A stretch of 11,866 bases of DNA from JBDHTS01 sp039808845 (lineage in GTDB: Bacteria > Pseudomonadota > Alphaproteobacteria > Micavibrionales > Micavibrionaceae). The DNA lies in the NCBI GenBank assembly GCA_039808845.1, contig JBDHTS010000070.1, positions 1 through 11,866 on the forward strand. The letters run 5' to 3'. Under the pieces are notes generated by a model that saw only the letters and a program-made list of their open reading frames with translations, was not told where the DNA came from and searched no databases. Position 1 is the stretch's first letter; every line of letters begins with the position of its first letter. Shown piece by piece: positions 1-7,086 of this stretch. The position numbers were made by a program, and so were the translations under genes.

Positions 1-1992
1 ATCCATGAAGCGCAGCGAAGAAATCCCCGCCGCAAGATTGACCAGGCTGAACGGCGCGATCGGAATCATGCGGATCATGGCGACACTGGCAAGACTGTTG
101 CTTTTAAGACGGTTGTTGATATTTTTCAGCCGCCCGCCCAGCATGCGCTTTAAAAGATTTTGGCCCGCCTTTCGGCCCAGCGCAAAAGCGATCGCTGCGC
201 TCAGAACGGAACCCGTCATCGCAAGAATACCGCCTTTTAAGCCGCCAAAAGCGGCGGTCGTGGCGACGATCAGGATCGTCAGGGGAAACATCAAAAGACC
301 GCCGACAATATAAGCCAGCAGGATCAGCGCGATTCCACCCGGCGATCCTCCCAGCTGCGTGACGATCGCCTGCATGCGTCCTGCCTCCAGGATTTGCGCG
401 AGCGGTGTGAAATGCCACAACATCATAAAGGCGATACTCAATATAGCTGCGGCCGTCAGACACAATCCCAGAAACCGTCCCGTCATTTTTTTTCTGCCTC
501 CCATCACATAAGGCACCGGAAGAGGAATCGGTTCCTCCGGATCGGCGAAGGGAACGGTGATGTCCCTGAAATCCCCGGCGGTGAAAATGCTGTCATCCAC
601 TTCGGTCAGGAAATGGCGTTGAGGGCCGCCGATAAAGGAATCAAGCGGCGCTCCGCCGTCGACCAGTTGCGTGATCCGGTCATTGCCGAAATCCGTCCAG
701 AGGTTGATCAGGCGGTTGCGGATGGTCACGATTTGGGCACGCTGCCGCGGCGTTTCCGCTTCGAAAACAAGGTCGCATTCCGTGTCGAGTCCCATGGACC
801 TGTTATTCAGATTCGAAGAAGCGACATTCAGCCAGCGGTCGTCAACTATGCAAATCTTGGCGTGGATGCGCACGGGTTCGGGATCCCGATCCCCTTCCGC
901 GCGCCGCGTGGACGGATAGACGATGCGCACGCGGCCCGGCTCGATGCCTTCATACAAAATGTCGCGGAACACCAGACGCGATCCCCAGAAGGCTTCCTGT
1001 TCGAAAATGCCCTGGGGGTTGTAGGAACTGACGATCAGAAGCCGCAAGCCGGGCGTGCTCCGCAGTTTTGCGTTCATGGCGCGGGCGATATTTTCCCGCG
1101 TCAGGAACTGGTTTTCGATGTACAGGAATTTCTCGGCCCGTTCGATCAGGTCAAGATACATCTTTTCCACCTCGCGAACAGGCGGGTCGGTATAGCCGGT
1201 GGGCAGGGTCCGAGCGATGCCGCAACGCACGGACGTCATGTCCGGCGGAAACCGGGACGGCCACGAGGGCGGCAGCTGGGTTCGCGAGACCCATTGGCGG
1301 CGGCGGATCGGAACGGCGGGCAGGCCCCTGGCCTTTTTCCATCGCTGACGCACCAATTCCGCGAAATGCCGGACGACTGGCCCGTCCACTAGGACCTGAA
1401 TATCATGATAGGGTCCGAAAGCCCCGTTCGGATCGACACGCAATGGATTGTCCGGCGCGTGATCGGTCGTATCCCACCGTCCGAGCGCGATATCCATACC
1501 GCCTGTAAAAGCGATCTCGTCATCGACCAGGACGATCTTCTGATGATGGCTCGCGCCGGAGGGGACCGTGGAGTCGAGGCAGACGTGAACGTTCGACGGT
1601 GTCTTGGCTTGCCAGGCCAGCTTGGCCATGACCTCGCGCGCTTTCATAAAAACCACGGAATAATCCCATCGCAGGAGATAGATATGCAGTTCCGGGTTCT
1701 GCGCGGCCTTCCAGGCCAGCAGGTCCGCGGCCACCGGCGGGACATGCAGCATCATCCGGTCGTCGCCCCGCAGCAGCTCGATCCGGCTGTCGATATCCCA
1801 GCCGACGATGAAAACACTGTGTTTGGCCTTGGATATGGCTTCGGCAATGGCCAGATAGAAATTGCGCACGTCCACGATCATGGCGGCGTGGTTCGCCACC
1901 CCGGTGCGCCAGCAGTTATATCCCGGCTCAAACAGGCTGTCCGCGCGCCGGGGCAGGGGTTGCCAGGTCTTTTGCGCTGCTTCAGGTCTCAT
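1..1992 (-). CDS. Phospholipase D-like / VTT-domain fusion protein (3' end beyond left edge)
   Basis: 664 codons are visible without a stop, and the protein continues past the left edge. Two HKD phospholipase D motifs are present: H150, K152, D157 followed by a GG-containing turn, and H377, K379, D384 followed by a serine/asparagine stretch. This pair forms one active site in PLD-superfamily enzymes, which hydrolyse phosphodiesters or transfer phosphatidyl groups. After about residue 500 the protein becomes hydrophobic: a helix at about 505-525, then a VTT (SNARE-associated/DedA-like) domain from about 540, with a phenylalanine-proline-leucine segment and a late arginine-methionine-isoleucine-proline motif. 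The ATG at 1992 is the first start after an in-frame TGA four codons upstream; the Shine-Dalgarno is weak. It is likely an inner-membrane protein with a cytoplasmic catalytic domain acting on phospholipids. Whether it is a hydrolase or a cardiolipin-synthase-type transferase cannot be told from the sequence. Confidence 0.88.
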   Translation of the reverse strand, partial: MRPEAAQKTWQPLPRRADSLFEPGYNCWRTGVANHAAMIVDVRNFYLAIAEAISKAKHSVFIVGWDIDSRIELLRGDDRMMLHVPPVAADLLAWKAAQNPELHIYLLRWDYSVVFMKAREVMAKLAWQAKTPSNVHVCLDSTVPSGASHHQKIVLVDDEIAFTGGMDIALGRWDTTDHAPDNPLRVDPNGAFGPYHDIQVLVDGPVVRHFAELVRQRWKKARGLPAVPIRRRQWVSRTQLPPSWPSRFPPDMTSVRCGIARTLPTGYTDPPVREVEKMYLDLIERAEKFLYIENQFLTRENIARAMNAKLRSTPGLRLLIVSSYNPQGIFEQEAFWGSRLVFRDILYEGIEPGRVRIVYPSTRRAEGDRDPEPVRIHAKICIVDDRWLNVASSNLNNRSMGLDTECDLVFEAETPRQRAQIVTIRNRLINLWTDFGNDRITQLVDGGAPLDSFIGGPQRHFLTEVDDSIFTAGDFRDITVPFADPEEPIPLPVPYVMGGRKKMTGRFLGLCLTAAAILSIAFMMLWHFTPLAQILEAGRMQAIVTQLGGSPGGIALILLAYIVGGLLMFPLTILIVATTAAFGGLKGGILAMTGSVLSAAIAFALGRKAGQNLLKRMLGGRLKNINNRLKSNSLASVAMIRMIPIAPFSLVNLAAGISSLRFMD

Positions 1993-2040
1993 GCCCTGTC
2001 AACGAAGCGGAGGCCTGAAAGTTCCGGAAAACGCTCATTC

Positions 2041-2070
2041 TTGACAAAGGCCCGGGAACGCGTCCATATA
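2041..2070 (+). promoter_or_regulatory. Probable sigma-70 promoter of the tRNA-Met gene
   Basis: A perfect TTGACA -35 element lies at 2041-2046. CATATA at 2065-2070 is the best -10 match, with an 18-bp spacer. The predicted transcription start falls a few bases before the mature tRNA 5' end at 2085. The -35 is consensus and the -10 is only partial (3 of 6). Confidence 0.6.
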
Positions 2071-2084
2071 TCCGCATCGCCGGA

Positions 2085-2160
2085 GGCTGAGTAGCTCAGT
2101 CGGTAGAGCAGGGGAATCATAATCCCTGTGTCGGGGGTTCAAATCCCTCCTCAGCCACCA
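2085..2160 (+). tRNA. tRNA-Met (CAT), elongator
   Basis: A complete 76-nt cloverleaf with the 3' CCA encoded at 2158-2160. The 7-bp acceptor stem pairs 2085-2091 with 2150-2156, and the discriminator base is A2157. The D arm has a GCTC/GAGC stem, the anticodon loop is ATCATAA with anticodon CAT, the variable loop is five bases, and the T stem is five pairs with a TTCAAAT loop. The perfect G1-C72 pair argues against the initiator tRNA, which has a mismatch there. The T4-A69 and G5-C68 pairs differ from the C4-G69 and C5-G68 pairs that TilS prefers in E. coli tRNA-Ile2, so elongator methionine is favoured over lysidine-modified Ile. Confidence 0.95.
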
Positions 2161-2252
2161 TTTCCTAGCAGTGTATCCGACTTGCCTTCAAAGTCTTTGC
2201 ATAGACGTGTGCATTCAGGCAGACTGCGTGCGGGAAAGCGCAGGGGCAGCCC

Positions 2253-3263
2253 GTGATCACTGAAGCGAACCGGTTTTATCTTCTCAGCCTGGGTCTGACG
2301 GTCGGCGGGCTGCTGCTGACCCTTATGCTTGGGCTTCTGCCGGCGCTGCTGGGCGGGCTGCTGGTCTATCTGCTGGTCACGTTCGGCGCGCGGCTCCTGG
2401 TGCGGTTCGGGATTGGTCCCGTTACAGCGAAAACCCTGCTTCTCCTGTTCGTCGCCACGATCGTCGTTTCGGCCATTGCCATTTGCGTCGACGTGTTCGC
2501 CTCGCGCCTGACCGACGGGCCGGAAAGCCTGGTCCAGTTGCTCCAGCGCATGGCGGATGTCGTGGATCGGGGGCGAAACTATCTGCCGCTGTGGGCGCAG
2601 GGTTTCCTGCCCGCCAATATCGAGGAATGGCAGATCAAGGCATCGGAATGGCTGCGCGGGAACGCGCGCCACTTGAGCGAGATCGGCCGTGACGTTGGCG
2701 TGTTCCTGTTCCACCTTCTGGCCGGCATGATCATCGGCGGGCTGGTCGCGTTCAAGCCGGGCGCCGCGGCGACGCATCAGGGCCCGCTGGCCCGGGCCTT
2801 GTGCGAGCGCGTGGACTTCATCAGCCAGGCTTTCAGGCGCATCGTCTTCTCCCAGGTGCGGATTTCCGCCCTGAACACGCTGCTGACCGGGATTTTCCTC
2901 GTCGTCGTCCTGCCGCTGCTGGGCAGCCCGCTGCCGCTGACGAAAACCATGATCGCCGTGACGTTCATCGCCGGGCTTCTGCCCATCGTCGGGAATCTGG
3001 TGTCCAACACGGTGATCACGCTGATCGGCCTCAGCGTCTCCCCGGTTGCGGCGGTCGGCTCGCTCCTGTTTCTGATCGGGCTGCACAAGCTGGAATATTT
3101 CGTCAACGCACGCATCATCGGATCCCAGATCCGCGCCAAGGCGTGGGAGATCCTGCTGGCCATGCTGGTGATGGAGGCGGCCTTCGGGCTGGCAGGCCTA
3201 GTGGCGGCGCCGATCTACTACGCCTATCTGAAGGACGAACTGTCGGCGAAAAAGCTGATCTGA
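2253..3263 (+). CDS. AI-2E/PerM-family transporter-like membrane protein
   Basis: The 336-residue polytopic inner-membrane protein matches the AI-2E transporter family (PerM/YdiK/YhhT type, Pfam PF01594) in length and architecture. Two N-terminal hydrophobic blocks (about 8-45 and 58-82) are followed by an amphipathic middle segment (about 90-145). A cluster of hydrophobic helices fills the C-terminal half, with the family's typical stretch around residues 233-262 (IAGLLPIVGN) and a late conserved region containing HKLEYFVNARIIGSQI. Members export small molecules or act as ion/proton antiporters; few have a proven substrate, so none is assigned. The start is GTG at 2253 with AGGGG six bases upstream. 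It lies 92 bp after the tRNA and ends just before a bidirectional terminator, so it is probably a single-gene unit. Confidence 0.88.
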   Translation: MITEANRFYLLSLGLTVGGLLLTLMLGLLPALLGGLLVYLLVTFGARLLVRFGIGPVTAKTLLLLFVATIVVSAIAICVDVFASRLTDGPESLVQLLQRMADVVDRGRNYLPLWAQGFLPANIEEWQIKASEWLRGNARHLSEIGRDVGVFLFHLLAGMIIGGLVAFKPGAAATHQGPLARALCERVDFISQAFRRIVFSQVRISALNTLLTGIFLVVVLPLLGSPLPLTKTMIAVTFIAGLLPIVGNLVSNTVITLIGLSVSPVAAVGSLLFLIGLHKLEYFVNARIIGSQIRAKAWEILLAMLVMEAAFGLAGLVAAPIYYAYLKDELSAKKLI

Positions 3264-3282
3264 AGAATGAGCGCGCCTCAAG

Positions 3283-3309
3283 AAAAAGCGCCCTGACGGG
3301 CGCTTTTTT
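3283..3309. terminator. Bidirectional intrinsic terminator
   Basis: A stem of GCGCCC (3288-3293) and GGGCGC (3298-3303) with a TGAC loop is flanked by five A on the left and six T on the right. It therefore works in both directions. It sits between the converging AI-2E-like gene (ends 3263) and the helix-turn-helix gene (ends 3327). Confidence 0.92.
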
Positions 3310-3326
3310 CGTGTATGCGGCGGAGA

Positions 3327-3971
3327 TTACTTTGCGGCCGTTTTCGCCGTTTCGGCGGGAACAGGTTTGCGCAGCTTGCCCCACAGGCTCTGGATGCTGC
3401 CGCGGCGCTGTTTTTCGAGAGGGCCGATCCTGCGGTTTTCGTTGACCGTCCGGGCGGCTTCGCTTGCGTTACCGTTGGAGGCGGAACCGGATGCCGGGCC
3501 ACCCTGGCGGCGCTGCTGCTGTTCGATATATTGCTGGCGGCGCTGGCGCGCGGCGCGGTCCAGTTCTTCCAGCTTCTCCTTGTATTCTTCGGCCTGCTTC
3601 TGGCTGTACTGGCTGGTCAGCAGGACCTGCTGCGCCTGGCGCTGCCACTGGTCGCGCTGGATTTTCAGGTCCTCGATCAGGCCTTGCGCGCTTTCCAGCT
3701 GGCCTTCCAGCATGCGGATGCGCATCTTGAGGCGTTCGCCCTCCAGCAGCTGGGTGGCCTTTTCGATCTCCATCTGGACGTTCTGAGCTTCCTCCCGTTC
3801 CGATCCCTGGGGCAGGAGGCCAAACACCCGGTCCAGTTCGGACACGTCGATCAGGCGCCGGTCGTTGCCGTCGATCTCATAAGAAAGCTTGCCGGCTTTC
3901 ATCGACCGCTGGATCGTCGATTTCGACCTGCCGGTCAGTTCAGCGGCGCGCTGAGCTCCTACTTTTGCCAT
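3327..3971 (-). CDS. Helix-turn-helix DNA-binding protein with long coiled coil
   Basis: This 214-residue soluble protein has three visible parts. Residues 6-50 look like a MerR/excisionase-type winged helix-turn-helix: a short helix, the GRSKSTIQR recognition segment, a basic wing, and a VSELDRVFG ending. Residues about 57-152 are a continuous Glu/Gln/Arg/Leu-rich coiled coil. Residues about 150-175 are Gln-, Ser-, Gly- and Asn-rich and probably disordered, followed by a basic tail. The layout resembles plasmid coiled-coil DNA-binding proteins (KfrA-like, or 'entry exclusion 1'-type annotations) but no family name can be given with confidence. The ATG at 3971 is preceded by an AGGAAGGGG Shine-Dalgarno about seven bases upstream. 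The gene lies 61 bp downstream of the SapC gene on the same strand. It might be a transcription factor or a nucleoid-organising protein. Confidence 0.8.
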   Translation of the reverse strand: MAKVGAQRAAELTGRSKSTIQRSMKAGKLSYEIDGNDRRLIDVSELDRVFGLLPQGSEREEAQNVQMEIEKATQLLEGERLKMRIRMLEGQLESAQGLIEDLKIQRDQWQRQAQQVLLTSQYSQKQAEEYKEKLEELDRAARQRRQQYIEQQQRRQGGPASGSASNGNASEAARTVNENRRIGPLEKQRRGSIQSLWGKLRKPVPAETAKTAAK

Positions 3972-4032
3972 GGGTGATCCCCTTCCTTTGCCACTACCCG
4001 GCGCAAGCCGGATTTAACTTTTGAACCGCGCG

Positions 4033-4815
4033 TCACGCTTCCAGCCGCTGGCGCAGAAGCGCTGTCAGCCGTTGCCATTGCGCACCCGAAAACAGATGCG
4101 CATACAGGAACGGCAGCCAGCCCTTGCGGCGCCATTCCATGAAATCCTCATCGGCCAGATCGGCCAGCTTCTGTTCGTCCACGATACGGAAGCCCGAGAA
4201 ATTGATACGGCGGCCTCCGCCCACGTTAATTTCGGCCTGACGGTCGACCAGAAGGCCGCTGGAGGCCAGCGCCTTGCTGAACTCGATCGTCTGCTGCGCG
4301 GCGGCGTGATAGGATTTGCAGAATTCCAGCGCGTTCTGGGCCAGTTGGGTAGGCTTGCCATCGGCGCTGAAAAACTTCTGATCGCTGCTTTCGCTGACAA
4401 CCTTGTCGTTGTGGTCCACGCAGAGGGTCAGCTGGTCAGAATTCGGCAGCTCGGAAAAGATGAATGGGTAGCGGCGGATATAGGCAGGGATGTATGCGTC
4501 CTCGATCCACTCGCCCGAATCGCTTACGAACAGGTTTTCATTGTCCCGAAGGCCCATCAGCGCGACAGGGGTCGCATTGCCATCGGGGCTGAAGGCAATC
4601 GGGTAGAAATGGCAGATCTGCGGCATTTCGATCAGATTGACCGGCACGGCGTTGACGCCTTGGGTAAAGCCCAGGCCGAAATTCGCCTTCAGGCCCAGTT
4701 TCGCATGGCGTTTGGCGTCCAGCGGCACGGGGTTCGTGTAAAAAAGCGGCATCGGCGGATTTCCATTGCCCCCGTTCGCTTTTTTGATTTCGTCTGCCAG
4801 TTGCTTCTTGGCCAT
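4033..4815 (-). CDS. SapC family protein
   Basis: This 260-residue protein matches the SapC family (Pfam PF07277), named from the Campylobacter S-layer locus but common in Alphaproteobacteria with unknown biochemical role. Diagnostic stretches are NPVPLDAKRHAKLGL near residues 28-42, a NAVPVNLIEMP segment near 55-65, PVALMGLRDNENLFV near 83-97, and DAYIPAYIRRYPFIF near 106-120. There is no signal peptide or membrane helix, so a cytoplasmic protein is expected. The ATG at 4815 is chosen; an in-frame GTG at 4827 would add four residues, and neither has a convincing Shine-Dalgarno. It is divergent from ugd and followed by the helix-turn-helix gene. None of the TonB-receptor or halogenase genes that sometimes accompany SapC are visible nearby. 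Confidence 0.9.
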   Translation of the reverse strand: MAKKQLADEIKKANGGNGNPPMPLFYTNPVPLDAKRHAKLGLKANFGLGFTQGVNAVPVNLIEMPQICHFYPIAFSPDGNATPVALMGLRDNENLFVSDSGEWIEDAYIPAYIRRYPFIFSELPNSDQLTLCVDHNDKVVSESSDQKFFSADGKPTQLAQNALEFCKSYHAAAQQTIEFSKALASSGLLVDRQAEINVGGGRRINFSGFRIVDEQKLADLADEDFMEWRRKGWLPFLYAHLFSGAQWQRLTALLRQRLEA

Positions 4816-4858
4816 GATAAGGAACACTCGTATTTATTACGCAAATATAGCTGTACCC

Positions 4859-4898
4859 AGAATCCGGGATTCTTGGCAATATTTTTCCCGCCTGAATC
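4859..4898. promoter_or_regulatory. Palindrome with clustered GANTC sites in the sapC-ugd divergent promoter region
   Basis: A perfect 15-bp palindrome (7-bp arms AGAATCC/GGATTCT around one G) occupies 4859-4873. It contains two GANTC sites (4860-4864, 4868-4872), and a third lies at 4894-4898. GANTC is the CcrM methylation site of Alphaproteobacteria. A possible TATATT -10 for sapC lies just beyond the palindrome on the minus strand, so the palindrome would overlap its -35 region. The operator role is inferred. Confidence 0.4.
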
Positions 4899-4902
4899 AA
4901 AC

Positions 4903-4948
4903 CTTTTCCCCAGATCTGTTCCCATTCATAAACGAGGATGGGGAAAAG
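4903..4948. repeat. Inverted repeat with 10-bp arms upstream of ugd
   Basis: CTTTTCCCCA at 4903-4912 is the exact reverse complement of TGGGGAAAAG at 4939-4948, with a 26-base spacer. It lies 66 bp before the ugd start codon. It could form a hairpin in a long leader or be a split operator. No T-tract follows it, so it is not a terminator. Confidence 0.55.
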
Positions 4949-5014
4949 CTTCCTTCCTGGACGAAAATCGGTTAGCTTCCGGCCATAAAGACAGCCAGAA
5001 AGGGCCTGAAAGCA

Positions 5015-6379
5015 ATGCGCATCGCCATGGTAGGCACCGGCTATGTCGGCCTGGTTTCCGGGACATGCTTCGCCGAATTCGGGATCGACATCATCTGCGT
5101 CGACAAGGACCAGGCGAAGATCGAGCGCTTGAGGAAAGGCGAGGTGCCGATCTATGAGCCAGGGCTGGAGGATCTGCTGGAGCGTCAGATCCGTGCGGGC
5201 CGGATCCGCTTTACGACCGGCCTGGCGCAGGCGGTTGCGGAGGCCGACGCCGTGTTCATCGCCGTCGGCACGCCCACCCGCCGCAGCGACGGCCACGCCG
5301 ACCTGACCTATGTCTACCAGGCGGCGGAGGAGATCGCCCGCGCCATACGCGGCTACACAGTCGTCGTCACCAAATCCACCGTTCCCGTCGGCACGGCGCG
5401 GGAAGTGGAACGCATCATCCGCGAGGCGAATCCCGATGCTGATTTCGATGTAGCCTCCAACCCTGAATTCCTGCGCGAGGGCGCGGCGATCAGCGATTTC
5501 ATGCGCCCCGACCGCGTCGTCATCGGCACGGCCTCGGAACGCGCGCAGAAAGTGATGCGCGAGGTGTACCGCCCGCTGTATCTGAACGAAACGCCCATCG
5601 TCTTCACGCAGCGGGAGACGGCCGAGATCATCAAATACGCCGCGAACGCCTTTCTCGCCACCAAGATCACCTTCATCAACGAAATCGCCAATCTGTGCGA
5701 AGCGGCAGGAGCGGATGTGCAGGATGTGGCGCGCGCCATCGGCTTGGACGGACGCATCGGTTCGAAGTTTTTGCATGCGGGGCCTGGATACGGCGGATCA
5801 TGTTTTCCCAAGGATACGATCGCGCTGGTGCAAACGGGCCAGGTCATGGGCGCACCGCAACGGATTGTCGAAGCGGTCGTTGCCGTCAATGCCGAGCGCC
5901 GGCAGGACATGGCCCGGCGCGTCATCGATGCCTGCGGTGGCGACGTTTCGGGGAAGCGGATCGGCATTCTGGGGATCGCCTTCAAGCCGAATACGGACGA
6001 CGTGCGTGAATCCCCCGCGCTCGATATCGTCACGCTTCTGCAGGAAGCGGGCGCCGAAATCTCCGCCTATGATCCGGCGGCCATGGAGCAGGCAAGACAA
6101 CTGCTGCAAAATGTGGCGTGGAAGGACGATCCCTATCAGGCGGCGGAAGGCTGCGACGTTCTCGTCATCGTCACGGAATGGAATGAATTCCGGGCCATGG
6201 ACCTGGAACGCCTGAAGGGATTGCTGAAGGCGCCCGTCCTGATCGACTTCCGCAACATCTATAAAGTTTCGGAGATGCGCGACGCCGGGTTCCATTATGT
6301 TTCTATCGGGCGTCCGGCAGTTGCGGCGCCGGCCTCCGCCCGGCTGAAAAAAGCCGCTGGTCAGGGCGCATCCTTGTAG
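5015..6379 (+). CDS. ugd: UDP-glucose 6-dehydrogenase
   Basis: The enzyme oxidises UDP-glucose to UDP-glucuronate with two NAD+, supplying uronic acids for capsule, exopolysaccharide or lipopolysaccharide. The 454 residues match the family length. The N-terminal Rossmann motif GTGYVGLVSG begins near residue 7, the VGTPTRRSDG loop is near 84-93, SNPEFLREG at 148-156, and the central helix KYAANAFLATK at 207-217. The catalytic cysteine is C263 within GYGGSCFPKD. The C-terminal UDP-binding domain includes GIAFKPNTDDVRESPA near 325-340. The start is ATG at 5015, with only a loose purine-rich stretch upstream. No other sugar-nucleotide or polysaccharide genes are adjacent. Its last 19 bases overlap the convergent TagO-like gene. 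Confidence 0.97.
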   Translation: MRIAMVGTGYVGLVSGTCFAEFGIDIICVDKDQAKIERLRKGEVPIYEPGLEDLLERQIRAGRIRFTTGLAQAVAEADAVFIAVGTPTRRSDGHADLTYVYQAAEEIARAIRGYTVVVTKSTVPVGTAREVERIIREANPDADFDVASNPEFLREGAAISDFMRPDRVVIGTASERAQKVMREVYRPLYLNETPIVFTQRETAEIIKYAANAFLATKITFINEIANLCEAAGADVQDVARAIGLDGRIGSKFLHAGPGYGGSCFPKDTIALVQTGQVMGAPQRIVEAVVAVNAERRQDMARRVIDACGGDVSGKRIGILGIAFKPNTDDVRESPALDIVTLLQEAGAEISAYDPAAMEQARQLLQNVAWKDDPYQAAEGCDVLVIVTEWNEFRAMDLERLKGLLKAPVLIDFRNIYKVSEMRDAGFHYVSIGRPAVAAPASARLKKAAGQGASL

Positions 6380-7053
6380 CAGCGGTCGATCAGGACCTGA
6401 AGGATTTCATCGAACCCGTCGAGGCTGAAGCCCACGCGATAGGTGTCCTGCATTTCCGGGTCGACGCTGACGACAAGCGTCTTGCGCTTTTTCAGCGCGC
6501 GGATCATCGCGGCGGGATCCTGCGCATAAAGGGCGACGCCGTCGCTGGACAATGTCCATGACTCATGCACCGCCGTCATACCGTCGATCGAATAGCTTAC
6601 AGGATAGACTTTCAGGTTGGCGTCGGTGGTCAGCGGAATCTGCCAGTCGACATAGACGTCGGTTTTCTGGGGCTGGCATTTCAGCGTCAGGACGGGGCGC
6701 ATTCCGATATCGGCGCTCGACTGGACCGTATCATTCGACGGCAGACGGAAATAAAAGCTGTCGAAGCCGAGGTCGTCCTTGCCGGCCTGCGCCTTCCACA
6801 GGCCGTATTTGACCATGAGATCTTTTTCTTTCGTGGCTTCTTCCTGCGTCTGCAGACCCAGCTGCGTTGCCAGCTCATCGTAACAGGCCAGCCTGTCGAC
6901 CTTTGTCGGCTTGGCCACGCAAAAGGAAACAGACAGCTTGATATCCGCCAGAGGGTCCGTTTTTTTTTGCTGGGCCAGGCCGGGGGAGGTGCCCATAAGA
7001 GCGCAGGAAATAAAGGCGGCGCACGGTAAAATGCTGCGAATGAAATAAGCCAT
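6361..7053 (-). CDS. VasI/TagO-like secreted protein
   Basis: This 230-residue exported protein has an N-terminal signal peptide (hydrophobic to about residue 26, probable cleavage after GLA at 27). The mature part resembles VasI, the type VI secretion-associated TagO family: an SFCVAKPTKVDRLACYDEL segment (C45, C57), a RPVLTLKCQ beta segment (C126), a DVYVDWQIPL strand, a YSIDG/WTLSSDG pair, and the ending FSLDGFDEILQVLIDRC (C225). Paired cysteines suggest disulfides in the periplasm. No type VI structural gene is present, so a role in that system cannot be claimed; family members also occur as orphans. The ATG at 7053 has AGGA seven bases upstream. It starts 33 bp after pleD on the same strand with no terminator between, so co-transcription with divK-pleD is likely. 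Confidence 0.78.
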   Translation of the reverse strand: MAYFIRSILPCAAFISCALMGTSPGLAQQKKTDPLADIKLSVSFCVAKPTKVDRLACYDELATQLGLQTQEEATKEKDLMVKYGLWKAQAGKDDLGFDSFYFRLPSNDTVQSSADIGMRPVLTLKCQPQKTDVYVDWQIPLTTDANLKVYPVSYSIDGMTAVHESWTLSSDGVALYAQDPAAMIRALKKRKTLVVSVDPEMQDTYRVGFSLDGFDEILQVLIDRCYKDAP

Positions 7054-7086
7054 GCCTATGTCCTTATATATGTCTAAAGAACAGGC

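Noticed and set aside
394..2094. Long plus-strand open frames opposite the phospholipase D gene
   Set aside because: They mirror a reading frame with two intact HKD motifs on the minus strand and have unnatural composition; they are antisense shadows.
2085..2160. tRNA as an integration site for a mobile element
   Set aside because: No integrase, no repeated tRNA 3' end and no foreign-looking genes are seen downstream in the window.
2179..2195. Small GACTT/AAGTC hairpin after the tRNA as its terminator
   Set aside because: Five pairs with a seven-base loop and only three T after it; too weak to call.
2151..3086. 311-codon minus-strand frame opposite the AI-2E-like gene
   Set aside because: It is very rich in Gln, Asp and Arg with no recognisable domain, and overlaps a clear membrane-protein family on the other strand and the tRNA 3' end.
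3998..4011. CCGGC-GCAA-GCCGG hairpin between sapC and the helix-turn-helix gene as a terminator
   Set aside because: The stem is only five pairs and no T-tract follows on the minus strand; read-through is more likely.
4538..5776. 412-codon minus-strand frame across sapC and ugd
   Set aside because: It spans the divergent promoter region and lies antisense to well-supported UGD motifs, including the catalytic cysteine region nearby.
6341..6356. CGGCT/AGCCG hairpin near the ugd end as a terminator
   Set aside because: It lies inside the ugd coding sequence, and the A/T run is in the loop and not after the stem, so it does not have terminator form.
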